Part shown: positions 9,052 through 24,200 of the stretch, piece by piece
Numbering within the stretch: position 1 is the stretch's first letter
How the letters are laid out: each line of letters begins with the position of its first letter
NCBI GenBank assembly: GCA_045110315.1
Contig: JBGCFY010000134.1
Span: 1 to 64,000, forward strand
Source: CALFBG01 sp045110315
GTDB lineage: Bacteria; Bacteroidota; Bacteroidia; Chitinophagales; Saprospiraceae
DNA length: 64,000 nt
Direction of reading: 5' to 3'
Translations under genes and position numbers: made by a program
Notes under the pieces: model-generated
Told to the model about the DNA's origin: nothing
Databases searched by the model: none
Seen by the model: only the letters and a program-made list of their open reading frames with translations

Positions 9052-12000
9052 TTATAGATCCAAAACTTCGAATTCTTCTTCGCTTTCCTTGGTTTCGGAG
9101 TACTTCATGACTTTGATATATTTAGCCAGTTCAGCGATTGAATTAAATTGAAATAGCGCTTTGATTGGTAATTCAATCGAGAGTTCTTGTCGAATTAAAG
9201 AAACCACTCTAGTTGCTAGAATTGAATGCCCACCAAGTTCGAAGAAATTATCGTGGATGCCGATTTTATCTATTTCCAAAGATTTTACCCAAATATCTTG
9301 TAAGATTGTTTCTATTCGATCTCTTGGTGCGACGTACTCGTTCGTAATGAGCGAGGCACTTTCCGGCAAGGGTAAAGCTTTTTTGTTAATCTTACCATTC
9401 GAGGTCAATGGAAAAGCCGCTAAGGCTACAAAAATAGAAGGAAGCATATAAGCAGGAAGTACCGTTTTTAAATACTTTCGTAATGGCTCTTTTTGACTTT
9501 GATCGGGCGTTTCCTCAGAATCAAAGACCACGTAGGCAACCAAACGCTGATTGCCCGAAGCATCTTCTTTTGCTAGGACTACTGCTCGGCGAACCAAATC
9601 GGATGCTTCCATTACTTTCTCGATTTCTCCCAATTCAATTCGGTAGCCTCTCACTTTGACTTGATCATCAATTCTACCCAAATATTCCATATTGCCATCG
9701 GGCAACCAACGCGCTAAATCTCCCGTTCGATAAAGTCTTTCTGGCGTTACACTCGCTAGCTGCACAAAACGTGTTGCCGTCAAAGCTGGTCGATTCAGAT
9801 AGGCTCTTGCTACTCCAGCACCCGCGACGTAAAGTTCCCCACTCACTCCTACTGGAGATAACTTTTGTTGCTTATCTAAAATGTAGCAATTTAACGTTGG
9901 AATCGCCTTTCCAATACTACTTAAACCCGCCTGAATATCTGCAGCTAAGATTTCTTTGTAGGTTACGTGTACGGTCGTTTCTGTAATACCGTACATATTA
10001 ATCAATTGACAGTCGGGATAACTTTTTTTCCAAGGTGCTAGCAGCGCAGGCTTCAGAGCTTCTCCACCAAAAATAACGTAGCGAATCGGACAGTCCAAGT
10101 CGGTCATGGTAAAATAATCCTGCAATAGATAGAAGGCATTAGGCGTCTGATTAAAAACAGTTACGCCCTTTTCCACTATTAATTCTCCTAAAGCAATAGG
10201 GTCTTTTGTCATTTCTTCTGACAATAGGAGTAGTTTTCCACCGTGTAATAAAGCACCATACATTTCCCAAACGGAAAAGTCAAAGCAAAAAGAATGGAAC
10301 ATCGTCCACACATCTTGCTCGCCAAAATCAAATAACATTTCATCATGCTTAAATAAGCGAACAACGTTCAAATGTTCGATTAAGACACCTTTAGGTTGTC
10401 CCGTAGAGCCGGAGGTATAAATAACGTAAAGTAAGTCCTTTGGAGAAATAGCTATTTGTGGGCTATTTTTAGCTTCTTGCGCTAAATCTATTGCTTGATC
10501 TTTTAAACCGATACAATGGACTTCTCCTCGTTCCTCCCAAAAATCACTCGCCGCATAGTCCGTAATGACAAAATCCGTCTGGGTATCTTTTAGAATGAAA
10601 TCAATCCGTTCCGTAGGGTAATTAGGATCAACAGGAACGTAAGCCGCCCCCGCTTTTATAATCCCTAGCATTCCGATAATCATTTCGATGGAACGTGGCA
10701 GACAAATCACAATTAAAGCTTCCGATTGCACGCCTCGCTGCAACAAATGATGTGCAAGCTGATTCGCACGTTCGTCTAGTTCTTGGTAAGTTAAAGTTGT
10801 TCCTTCAAAATCAAGTGCGACCTGACTTGGGTACAAAGCGGCTTGTCTTTCAAATAAATCGACAATCGTTTGGTCTCGCGGATACTCGACGGGCGCTTGT
10901 ACAAATTTCGTTCGTATTTTTTGTTCTTCGACTTCCGTCAAAATATCCAGTTCGGAAACTAAAGCGGCGTCCGTTTCTACTAATTGACGTAGTAAGTGTT
11001 CAAAATGTCGATGAATCAATTCAATGTAGCTTGGCGCAATCAAGTGATCGTTATAGCTAAATTTAATGGTCAGCGTTTCTGCCAAACCAACAATGATGGT
11101 TAAAGGATAATTGGTTTGTTCTTTGATCTCTACATTTTCGATCTTCAACATCCATTCTTTCTCCAATAATTCACCGATAGGATAATTTTCAAAAACTAAA
11201 ATGCTATCGAAAAATTCTCCTGTAATTCCATTCCAAGTTTGAATGTCATTGAGGGCAGAATATTGGTAATTTCTTGCTTGGGTATGTTCTTTTTGTACTT
11301 CCGTTAACCAATCAACGATACTTTGCGCCTCGTTTATTTTTACGTGCAGTGGGAGCGTATTGATAAATAAGCCAACCTTCGATTCTACGGATGGCAAATC
11401 TGTTGGTCGACCAGAAACAGTTACCCCGAATGTTACTTCTTCGCTACTTGTATATTTTGACAATAAGAAAGACCAAATGCCTTGCATAATTGTATTCACG
11501 GTCAAGTGTTTCCGCTGGCTAAAGTTTCTTAACTGCTCGGTAAAGGCTTCGTCTAAGTCTAAACTAAGATCACGTGCGTTTCCACTAGCTTCGTTGCGAT
11601 CAAGTTTGCTATCAATAAAAGGCAGTAAACTAGGACTTTCAAAGTCCGATAGATACCCTTTCCAAAAAGCTTTCTCTTCGTAACGATCTTGTGCGTAGAT
11701 GTATTTGATGTAATCCTCGTAGCGATCTTCTTGTGGATTCGTTTCTTGTAATGCCGGTTTTTCTTCCGTCACAAAAGCTTCGTAGGCATTCAACAAATCA
11801 TCAATTAACACTGGCATTGACCAACCATCAATCAAAACATGGTGACAAGTAAGAATCATTTTATACGCCGTCGCGGCAACTTTAACGAGCGTAATTCTAA
11901 ACAAAGGTGCTTTTTTGAAATCAAAACTCGTCTGATGATCTTCTGCTAATAATCTTGCTAATTCCTCCGCTAGTACTTCTGGTTCAAAACGACTATAATC

Positions 12001-12280
12001 TAAAACTTCAAATGGTAATTCAATCGACGGATAAACGCATTGTACGGGAATTGCGAGTTCATCATAAATGAAAGCCGTCCGTAGAATTGAATGCTTATCG
12101 ACTACGTGTAACCAAGCTGATTTCAAAGCATCGACGGCAACGCCTTCCGGCAAATCAAAACTGTATTGTTCGCGATAAGCCTTGGATTCATTATCGTACA
12201 ATCCGTGAAAAAGCATTCCTTCTTGTAACGGACTCAAGCGGTAAAGCGATTCCAATAATTGCTTACGCGGAACGCCTTGT
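9052..12280 (-). other. NRPS module 8: C-A-T, predicted Thr; acidic C-terminal tail
   Basis: DCL-type C (LSPLQEGMLFH, HHVLIDG). The A pocket D-F-W-N-I-G-M-V-H-K is an exact threonine signature. Carrier Ser9873 lies 56 residues from the end. The last 16 residues are acid-rich, as in C-terminal docking segments, and there is no TE. Confidence 0.88.
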
Positions 12281-15200
12281 TCTTCTACCGCTAAGAAACG
12301 ATCTAAGGCTTGATAATCTATCAGTCCTGTTAAACCATAATCTGCCACCGTATATTCAATCGTCTCTTTAGCTTGGCAATATTTGATCAATTTCGTTAAG
12401 TTTAATACAAATCTTTTTGCCAATTTTTCGATCGTCTCTTCGTGATAGTGCAGCGTAGTGTACGACCAAGACATATTTAATTGCTGTGCAGCAACAGCAC
12501 AGTTTAATTCTAATTTATTTTCAAAAATAAAATCTTTACCAATACTTTCCCCTACCGATTCTTTTGCTGGACTTAACCACGGATTATCATTGACTAAATT
12601 ATCTAGTTGACCTAAGTAGTTAAAGGTGATATCCCAAGGTTTAACGCTAGCAGAAGCTTCATTTTTATAATATTGCAAAACACCATATCCAATACCTTTA
12701 TCAGGAATTGTTCTTAGTTGACCTTTCACTGCTTTAAGTAACTTATCCATCCCATCTTCATTCCTGTTACTTTTCTCAATGGACAACGAAACGGGATATA
12801 AATTAGTAAACCAGCCAATGGTATTACTTAAATCAAGCAAGGGCAAAACGTCCTCTCTTCCGTGACCTTCCAACCCGACCGTAATCTGATTTTCTCCTGA
12901 CCATTCGCTGATGGTTTGTACCAATGCGCTTAATAAAATATCGTTGATTTCAGTTTGATAAGCTCGATTCACTTCTTTTAATAATGCCGTCGTGAGCGAT
13001 GCAGATAAGTCTACAGTAAACGCTTTCACAGACTCCATCGTTACGGGCACATCTACTGCGGGTACAATATCCGTTGGCAATGGACTGAAATCGTTTTGAA
13101 CCTTAGTCCAATATTTTTCTTGCGCTAGCATTCGTGGAGACTCACTCAATGCTTTTAAGCCGGTGGTCCATTCTCGGTAGGCGCTAGACTTGAGTCCCAA
13201 CTGGATAGTTTCGCCCTCACTGGCTGCTTGCAATCCAAGTGCAAGATGCTCCAATAATATTCTCCAAGAGACACCATCAATCACAAGGTGATGAGCGACA
13301 ATAAATAGACGATTATCTTTTTCATTAGCTGGTGTTTTAATCCAAACAACTTTAAAATGTCTTCCTTTTTCTATGGTGACCGATTGTTGTGCCGTTTCAC
13401 AAACTGCTTTGATGCGCTCCGACAAATCTGTTTCGTCCATCCTTGCAACCTCACTCCAATCTACTACTTCCAAACTATTAAAAGGAGCGTGATAGTCTTG
13501 CTCCCAAGAATCTGCAGTCTGGTGATACACGAAGCGTAACGCATCGTGCTGGGCAACAATGGCATTGAGTGTAGCTTGTAAAGTTTCTAATTCCACCGCA
13601 GCGTTGAGGTTCAACAATGCCGCCTGATTGAATTGAACCGTGGCTGCATTTGGCTTTGCTAAAAACCATTTTTGAATCGGAAGTAAGCTTGCACTGCCCG
13701 ATAAGATTCCTTGTTCTCCAGTTACTACCGCTTTAGCATCTTCAATCTTCGCTGCTAATTGCGCAATCGTTTGGTGCTCAAAAAGATCTCTTGTATGTAA
13801 AGGATAACCTGCTTGTTTGACGCGACTAACCACTTGAATCGTGATAATAGAGTCTCCACCTAATTCAAAGAAATTATCGTGTATACTAATACTTTCTACT
13901 TGTAATAAATTACTCCAAACCGTTGCCAACATTTTTTGCAAATCCGTCTGAGGCGCTACGAACTCATTTGTTCGTTCCTTTTCAAAATTGGGTTCAGGTA
14001 AGGATTTTCGATTGATTTTCCCATTGGCAGTCAACGGTAACTCCGCTAATTCGATGTAAATCGCTGGCACCATATATTCTGGTAATTCAGCTTTTAAATA
14101 AGCAATTAAAGCTGTTTTGTCTAGTCCCGTAGTTTCTCCCGACTTCAATGGCACAGCGTAAGCGACTAACCGTTTATGACCATTTGCATCCGACCTTGCC
14201 AATACGACTGCTTTGTCAAGCAATCCAGACTGCTGCATCGCATTTTCTATTTCGCCTAATTCAATTCGATGTGCTCTAATTTTTACTTGATGATCTATTC
14301 TACCAACAAAAGCTAAACTTCCATCGGGTAACCAATATGCTAAATCTCCTGTTTTATATAACCGAGCATTATCTTCTATCGAAAATTTATCGGTAATAAA
14401 CCTTTCTTCCGTTAATTCTGGTCGATCTAAATAAGCTTTTGCCAATCCTGCTCCACCAATGTATAATTCTCCGATTACCCCCGGCGGTACCAAGTGTCCT
14501 GATTGGTCTAATAAATAAATTTTTACATTATGAATAGGCTTCCCAATCAGTGGCGACCGCGTTTGATCAATCGCTTGTAATTCGTAAATTGTCGTGACAA
14601 CCGTACTTTCCGTAGGACCATAATTATTGAGGATTCGATACGATAAACCGGTAATATCAATCGGTCCAAGACTATCTCCACCCGTTAATAAATACTTTAA
14701 ATCTAAAGCTACATTTCTTGTAATCTTTACCATTTCGGATACCAAAACTGTTGGAACGAAACTATGGGTAATTTCATTTTCTTGGTAAAACCTTACGAGC
14801 TGATCGGGCGCAACTCTTACTTCTTCTGGTAAAATATACAAACTTCCTCCTGCCGCTAAATAAGGCCAAATTTCTACAATCGAAGCATCAAATCCAACGC
14901 CTGCCACGAGTGTTGACCGACTGGCTGCCGTTACTTCGTATTGATCCCAGTGCCAGTGAATTAAATTTACTAAAGGTCGATGTGGAACCAAAACGCCTTT
15001 GGGTTGTCCCGTTGAACCAGAAGTGTAAATCACGTAGGCGATATCCGTTGCCGTTGCAGGACTTGAGCTATTAATTGGTGCAACAGAAACTGATGCTGTA
15101 TTTTCTATAAAGATAACTTCCACCGCTCCCTTTGGCAATTTACTTTCGTAAGCAAGGGTTGAAATCAGATGCGTCGCCTGTGTATCCTTTAAAATAAACT

Positions 15201-18200
15201 CAATCCGCGAGCTTGGATATTGTGGGTCAAGGGGAACATAGCTTGCTCCTACTTTCAAAATAGCCAACATACTTATAATTAAATCGACTGAACGATCTAA
15301 ACAAATCGGCACCAAGGTATTCGCTTGTACACCTTGCTGAATCAAACTTTGTGCAACTTGGTTGGCGCGACGATCTAAGGCACTGTAAGTGAGGGTTTCT
15401 GTTTCTGATACAACCGCAGGTAAATTTGGCGTTTTAGCAATCTGAGTTTCAACTAACCCTAATAACGTTTGATCTTCTGGATACGTTTTCTCGCTTGCAT
15501 TAAACTCTTCGATTAATATTTTTTGCTCCGCTGCGTCCAATATTTCTAGCTCGCTAATCAGGCTAGCGGGATCGGCCAAGACGTTCGCTAATAGCGTTTC
15601 AAAATGCCCTACCATTCGTTGAATTGTAGCTGGCAAAAATAAATCACTGCCATATTCGACGTTCAAGTTTAAAGTTTTTCCTGTATCAATCACATTGAAA
15701 CTCAATTCGAATTTTGCCATTGCTTGTTCAAATGCGAGTGGCTTCATCGTTAAATCTGATAAAGATATTTCCGCATCGTCTTTCGCATGGTCAACGGTAA
15801 AAACGACTTGAAATAATGGATTCCGGCTACGATCTCTGGTTGTTACTAAACGATCTACTACTTTTTCGAAAGGTACTTCTTGATGCTCATAAGCGGCAAG
15901 CGTATTCTTTTTAACCTCCTGCCAAAATTCATTAATCGTTTTGGTAGCATCGACGGATGTTCTTATGGCTAGCGTATTGACAAAGAAACCAATTAGTGGT
16001 TCCAGTTCTCCTTGGGTTCGATTAGCAATTGGCGTACCGACGCAAATATCATTTTGTCCTGTGTATTTATATAATAAAACCTTAAAGACAGACAAGAGTA
16101 ACATATACAAAGTCAAGTCTTCTTGCTGAGCTAATTTTCGCAAGTCAGCGGCGAGTCTTTCGTTAAGAACAAAATGTTCATGACCACCACTGGTACTTTG
16201 GATCGCAGGTCGCGTAAAATCAGTTAGTAAATCTAGTGGTTCTAGATTCGCTAATTGTGTTTCCCAGAAAGAAAGTTGCTGATCCAATCGTTCGGGGTTC
16301 AAATAGCTACGTTGCCAAATAGCAAAGTCTGCATACTGAATTGCTAATCTCGGTAAATTTGCGGATACCTTCGCTTTTGCTGCTTGATAGAGTGCTTGTA
16401 ATTCTGCCAAGAAAATTGGCTCCGACCAACCATCCGAAGCAATGTGATGCATTACGATCACTAATACCTGTGCTCCTCCTTCCTGAGTAATCAAACTCAC
16501 TCGTAATAGAAAATCATTCGATAAATCAAATGCTTGATTTAGTTCTTCCTCAATGTAATTTTCAAGCGCCGATGCGGTTAATTCTTCGGAGACAAAGTTT
16601 AGTTCCCACGGTCGATCGTTAAGTTCAACGACTTCTTGATAAGCGATTCCAGCTTCCGTTTTATAAACTGTCCGTAGTACTTCGTGTCGTTCCAAAATGG
16701 CAACAAAAGCTGCTTGCAAAGCAACGGGATCAACCGTACCTCCTAATTCAAAGACCATTGGAATATGGTAATGAGTACTTCCTTCCAGTTGATCAATAAA
16801 CCATAAGCGTTCTTGCGCAAACGAGAGCGGAATATGTGCAGGTCTGATCGCTTTTTCAATAGTCACCGACTGAGATTGTTGTTGTTCGGACAAGACTTTT
16901 GCTAACGCAGCAACGGTCGGATGAGCAAAAAGTGTTGCAATTTTCAACTCTTTCCCTAAAGTTTTTCGGATCGCAGAAACGAGACGCGTTGCGAGTAATG
17001 AATGTCCTCCAAGTTCGAAGAAGTTATCCGCTACCCCTACTTTTTCCACGTTCAACAAATTCGCCCAAATTGCTGCTAATTCTTTTTCTGCAGCATTACG
17101 AGGTGCAAGATATTTTCCAGATCGCAAAGCAGTGAAGTCTGGTTGTGGTAAAGCTTTTTTATTAATTTTCCCATTGGGCGTCAGCGGTAAAGCTGCTAAC
17201 TCCACCAATAAGGAAGGCAACATATATTCTGGTAACTGTGCTTTCAAGTATGCTTGAATTTCTTGGCGCGTCGTGTCGCTAAACTCCTCTTCCGAAACAA
17301 CGTAAGCGATCAATCGAGGGTCACCATTGATGTCTTGATGTGCGATCACAACGCACTGTGCTACAGCCGTAGCTTGTTGCAGTACCGTTTCGATTTCTCC
17401 AATTTCAATCCGGTACCCTCTAATTTTTACTTGATTATCAATCCGGCCTAAGTACTCTAAATCTCCATTGGGCAACCATTTTGCGAGATCGCCCGTACGA
17501 TATAATTTTCCATCTTCCGACAACGGATGATCAATAAACCTTTCTGCGTTGAGCTTACGACGATTTAAGTAACCGCGTACCACTCCCGCTCCAGCAACGT
17601 ACAACTCTCCTAAGACGCCAATGGGGGAAAGCGATTTGCTCGTATCCAATAAATAACAGCGTAAGTTAGGAAGTGATTTTCCAATGTTACTAATTCCTAA
17701 ACGGATATCTTTTGCCGTAAGTTCTTTGTACGTTACGTGTACCGTTGTTTCGGTAATTCCGTACATATTGATCAATTTACAATCCGTATAGCGTTCTGAC
17801 CAAGCCTGTAATTTACTTGGACTTAAGGCTTCACCTCCAAAAATTACGTAGCGTAAATTCGTTGTAGCTTGCTGTGCTAAATACGTTTCTTGTAAAAGAT
17901 AAAAAGCACCTGGCGTTTGATTTAAAACAGTTACTTTTTCTTTTACCAATAAATCTGCAAAAGCGGAAGTATCTCTGGCAATTGCTTTGGGAACGACGAT
18001 TAGTTTTCCTCCGTGTAATAAGGCTCCAAAAATTTCCCATACCGAAAAGTCGAAGCAAAAAGAGTGAAACATTGTCCAAACGTCTTCTGACCCAAAATCG
18101 TATGTTTCTGGTTTATGTCGGAATAGACTTACCACGTTACAGTGTTCTACTAAAACTCCTTTTGGTAAACCTGTTGAACCTGAAGTATAAATAATATATG

Positions 18201-21200
18201 CTAAATTTCCTGCCGCGAGCTTAGTTGTTGGCTTACTCACTGACTCTTTTTGTAAATTCCCCCAAAAGGAAGTCACGAAAAGTAATTCTACGTCTACGAG
18301 TTCCGTTAATAATGTTCGATGTGCTTCGTTGGTAATCACCAACTGCGCATTGCTATCATCTAGTATATAATTGATTCTTTCTTTAGGATACGTTGGATCA
18401 ATGGGTACGTAGGCGCCGCCTGCTTTCAAAATTCCCAGAATAGAAATAATCATTTCGATGGAAGGTTCAATACACAAAACAACGAGTGTATCTTCTTTAA
18501 CATCTTTACCACGTAGGTAATTGGCTAATTGATTAGCACGTTCATCTAATTCCAGATAACTCAAGGCCGTTCCCTCAAAATCAACTGCCAAATTTTCGGG
18601 TGTAAACCTTACTTGTCTTTCAAAGAGATCGACGATGGTATCCGTTTTAGGATAAATAATCTTTTTAGGATTAAAAGATTCCAAGATTTGCTTTTCTTCT
18701 GCGGCGCTCAACATTTGTAGCTGATCAATCCGTACAGAAGTATTTTGTACAACGCAGGCGAGTAATAATTCAAAATGAGCCTGCATTCGTTCGATCGTCT
18801 CCGGTAAAAACAAATCTGTGTTGTACTCAATTAATGCTACAATTCCACTTTTGTTTTGTGTCAATTGAAAACTTAAGTCAAACTTCGCAGTATCTTGTTC
18901 AAAAGGCGCTGGTGTAATTTTTAAGCCTCCCAATGCCAAATTGACCGCTTCGGTTTGATTTTCCAAACTAAATAAAACTTGGAATAAGGGTGTTCTACTA
19001 CGATCTCGATTATAAGCTAAACGATCTACAATTTTCTCGAATGGTACGTCTTGATTATTATAAGCTTCTAAACTGGTTGCTTTCACTTGTGCCAACAAAG
19101 TTTTAAAAGCAGGATTATTACTCAAATCGCTTCGCAGGGCTAGTGTATTCACGAAGAACCCGATTAGGGGCTCAATCTCTGTTTGTACTCTATTTGCCAC
19201 TGGGCTACCCACACAAATATCTTCTTGTCCACTATATTTATACAATAAAACTTTAAAAACGGACAACAATAACATATACAAGGTTACTTCCTCTTGTTGC
19301 GCGAGTGCTTGTAATTGTGTTGATAGATTAGGATCAATATCAAACTGTAAAACTTTTCCTGTGTTTCGTTGAATGGCAGGTCGTTTGAAATCTGTGGGTA
19401 GATTAAGCGGAGCTACACCTTGTAATTGTTGCTCCCAATATGCTAATTTTTCTTCCAGTATGCTTCCTTCCAAATACTCTTTTTGCCAAATGGCATAATC
19501 TGCATACTGAATAGCTAAGGGTGCTAAATCAAGTTTTTGTTTTGCTTTTCTTGCTTCGTAGAAAGCAGCAAATTCTTCGACGAATATTGGTACAGACCAA
19601 CCGTCCGCAGCAATGTGATGCAATACAATTAGTAGGTAGTGTTCCGTCGCCGAAATTTGAAATAATTCTGCTCGTATCGTAAAGTCATTTGCAAGATTAA
19701 ATGGACGATTGATGGTAGCTTCACAAAGTTCCGCTAAACTTGTTACCGAACAATCCTGTCGTTGCATCGTCCAACTTCGATCGGTGCTCTCCATTACCCA
19801 TTGGCTAAGCTCTCCAGTTTCATTTTCGTAATAAACCGTTCTTAAAATTTCGTGCCGTTCAATGATTGCTTGAAAAGCTTCTTCCAGTGCCTCTACTTCC
19901 AAGTCTCCCGTTAATTTAAACAAAGCAGGAATGTGGTAGTGTAAACTTCCTTCTAATTGGTCGATGAACCATAATCGTTCTTGTGCGAACGATAACGGAA
20001 TCGTTGTTGGTCGTTTTTGATTTGAAATTTTAGGAATTTGAGCATGTACCTTTTGCTGGCTAATATACTGTGCTAAATCTTCAATTTTATTGTAAACAAA
20101 AAGATCGCGAATCGAAAGCGCTACGTCAAACGCTGAGCGAATCGCAGCGACTAAGCGCATTACTAATAAAGAATGTCCACCAAGGTCAAAGAAGTTATCC
20201 CGAATACCAATTTGCTCTAATTGCAATAAGTTTTTCCAAATATTTACCAAGCTATTTTCCATCGCATTCCTCGGCGCCAAATAGTGTCGAGCGACTAAAG
20301 AGTTTGCATCTGGTACGGGTAATTTTTTTCGATCAATTTTACCATTAGCACTTAGCGAAAACCCGGGAACCTCAATTATCATCGAGGGAATCATGAAGGC
20401 GGGTAATTTACTTTTCAAATATCGCTTCAAAGCCTTCTCATCAAAAGATTGCTCGGGACGGACGTAAGCCAGTAATTGTTTGTTGCCCGTATGATCTGCA
20501 TTTGCAATGACGACACATTGTGCCACTAATTTTGATTGCTGGAGTACGGCTTCGATTTCTCCTAACTCAATTCTATACCCTCGAAGTTTGATTTGGTCAT
20601 CAATTCTACCTAAGTATTCGATTTCTCCATTCGGTAACCAACGTGCAAGATCACCCGTTCGATAAAGCTTACCATAATCTCCTTTTCCATATGGATTATC
20701 AATAAATTTTTCTGCCGTCAAGGCTTCATCTCCAATGTATCCCAAAGATAAACCAGGTCCTGCCAAGCATAATTCACCGTAGCAAGCCAAGGGAGCTAAG
20801 CTCGTACGATTCGGATGCAAGATATAAGTTTTGGTATTACCAATCGGTTTACCAATACTATTGTGTTTCAATGAAAGTTGATCCAAATCATCAATGCGGT
20901 GCGTAGTTGCGAAGGTGGTAGATTCCGTTGGACCGTATCCATTAATAAAAACTAATTCTTGGTGGGTCGTCAATAATTGTTGTACGCGCGTTGCATTGAT
21001 GCTGTCTCCTCCCGAGAGCAAATATTTTAATCCTTTGAAAAAAGGCAAATAGTTCTCAACGGCTAAATGAAACAAACCTGCTGTCAACCATAAAGTATTT
21101 ACACCTTCACTTTTTAACTCCTCCGAGATTCCTTCTAAGGATTTTAATTCAGGACTGGCAATGACTAATGTACCGCCCTTTAGCAAAGCACCCCAAATTT

Positions 21201-24200
21201 CAAAAGTAGAAGCATCAAAAGAAATTGGTGCGTATTGATACAAGATGGTTTTTTCGTCTAAGAAATTAAGACTACGATTAAAGATCAAGCGCACTACGGA
21301 CTGATGCTTAATGAGTACCCCTTTAGGCTTTCCGGTAGACCCCGAAGTATACATGACGTAAAGCTTGCTCTTCGCATTTAAGGACAAAGGAAGTTTTTGC
21401 TTAGAAGCTTCGTTAATTTTCAACCAATCATATTCTACCTGAATGATAGAGAGATTTTCTTTACCTGCAAAAATTTCAGTATAGGCTTTATTACAAATTA
21501 CAAACTTAGCCTGTGCATTATCAATCATATAGTTAATGCGTTCCTGAGGATAATCCGAAGCGATTGGCAAATAGACACCACCCGCTTTTAGAATTCCTAA
21601 AATGCTAATCACCATTTCTAGGGAACGATCAATACAGATTCCGACTAAGGTTCCTTCTTGCACACCTTCGTTGCGTAGGTAGTGCGCCAATTTATTAGCC
21701 AATTTATTTAAAGCACAATAGCTTAATTTTTTCCCACCACAAACTAAAGCTGTTTTCTTCGGATTGGCTTTGACCTGCGCTTCGAATAGATCTACTAAGT
21801 TGTGCCCCAGCGGATAATCTTCAACCGTATCATTAAAATCTACTAACAATTGAGCTTTCTCTACTGGAGAAAGTAATTCCAAGGCTGATAACTGATCTTT
21901 TCCTTTCGTAACAATTTCGTGTAAAACAAGCTCAAAATGTTGTTTCATCATTGCTACATAATCCGCCGCTAACAATTGATCATTGAAACTAAATTTAATT
22001 TTCAATTGATTTTTCAAACTTACCATTAACGTCAAGAGGTAATTCGTTTGCTCTTTGACCGCTACTTCGTCCATATCCAACAACCAATCTTCCGTACCTA
22101 ACATTTGCGTCGGGTAATTTTCGTAGACCATCAAGCTATCAAAAAAGTCACCTTGTACTCCCGACCATTGTTGGACTTCATTCAAGGCAACATATTGGTA
22201 TTCTCTTGCCGCAGTATGTCCTTTTTGCAAATCAGTAAGGTACGCTTGAATGGAATCAAAATTGGCTAAATTAACGCGTAAAGCTAAGGTGTTAATATAT
22301 AATCCAACACGCTCTTCTGCACCCGCCAAATCAGTTGGTCTTCCCGATACGGTAACCCCAAAAACAACATCTTGACTTGCTGTGTAATTGGCTAATAAAA
22401 TAGCCCAAACTCCTTGTACTAAAGTATTTACCGTTAAGTGATTTGCTTGCGCGAAGTTTTGTATTTCTTGCGTAAATGTCTCTTCAAAAGTGAGGCTGAT
22501 TTCGCTTAAGCTCGTAGCACCTTTATTTCTATCTTTTTTATTATCAACAAATGGCAATAAACTTGGCGTAGCAAAACCCTGCAAATAGTTTTTCCAGAAA
22601 TCAGCCGCGGCAAATTTATCTTGTGCCTGTACGTATTGTATATAATCTTCAAATTTTTCTTGCGCGCGTGTGGGCAAGGCGACGCCTTGACTAAAGGCTT
22701 TGTAATAGCTAAGTAAGCGTTCGAGTAAGATTGAAGTAGACCATCCATCTAATAAAATATGATGGAACGTCCAGATCATTTTATACTGACTAGAGAGTTT
22801 TACTAAGCGAATCCGCATTAATGGTGCAACACTGAAGTCAAAACCTGCTTGGTAATCCTCCGCTAAATAATCAGCTAAACGAATGGCTTGTTCCGCTTCG
22901 CTAAATTCACTAAAATCTACCACCGCAAAATCTAAGTCTACTTCTCGATAAACGACTTGTACCGGTATACTCAATTCGTGGTAGAAAAATGCGGAGCGCA
23001 AAATAGTATGATCTTGCAAAATTGCCGACCAAGCGCGTTGCAAAGCAATCAGGTCAATTTGATTGGCTAAGTTAAAACTAAGTTGTTCTTTGTAGGCTAC
23101 TGCTTCATCGTCAAACAAGCCATGAAATAACATTCCTGCTTGTAAAGGACTTAAAGGGTAAATCGCATCAATCTGCGTACTCCGTAGCTTTCCGTTTTCT
23201 TCTCTTGTATTTAAAAATTGGTCTAAGGCGCGATAGTCAATACTCGCTGGTAAACCATAATCACTTACCGTTTTTTCAGTATCAGGTTTCGCTTGACAAT
23301 GCTGAATCAAACTCGTTAAGTCATTGAGATATGTTTTTGCTAGATCAGCAATTGTCTCCGACTTGTATTGCGTTGTCGCATAGTCCCATGTAAGTTGTAA
23401 AGTACCCGCACTCACTTCTGCGCCGATGACAAACTGATGAGCAAAGGAAAAATCCGAAGCCGTATCTGCACCAGCACTTTCTTCCGCCATTTCAAACCAA
23501 GGACTATCACTGACTACGTTATCAAGCTGCCCCATGTAATTAAATAAAATGCTTGCTGCGGGATGTGCTAATTTCTTGCGAACATTTTGGTCAGGATGCA
23601 AATATCGCAACGCACCATAAGCCATGCCCTTTTCAGGAATAGCTCTCAACTGAGCCTTAACTGATTTAATAAGATCCCCGAGACTCATTTCCGTTTCCAA
23701 CGAAAGCGCAACGGGATACAAATTAGTAAACCAACCAACAGTATTGCTCGTATCTATATCGGTAAAAAGTGCTTCTCTGCCGTGTCCTTCTAAGCCAATG
23801 ACAACTTGATTTTGTGTTGACCAGCGTGTAATAGTTTGCGCCAAAGCAGCCAACAATAAATCGTTAATTTCAGTGTGATAACTTTGGTTTGCTTCGCGCA
23901 AAAGTGCTTCCGTTACATCTGCATCTAAGCTTAAGCTGTAACGAGCAACCTCTTGCTGTGTCTGGGGTTCCGCCGTAGTGAAATCAACGGGTAATTCAGC
24001 CGTTACTTTACTGAGGTTTTCCCAATAGCTCAACTGTGCCATTGCTTGCGAGCTCGTTGCATAATTTTGTAATGCGGCCGTCCATTGACGGAAAGAGCTC
24101 GTTTTTACTCCTAGGTCAATTTTTTGATTATTATATAACGCAAATAAAGCTGTTTCTAAATGATCTAATAAAATTCGCCAAGAAACACCATCAACGACAA

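Noticed and set aside
10695..11060. Plus-strand open frame of 121 codons
   Set aside because: Antisense shadow of the A- and C-domain region of NRPS module 8; no recognisable protein or start signal.
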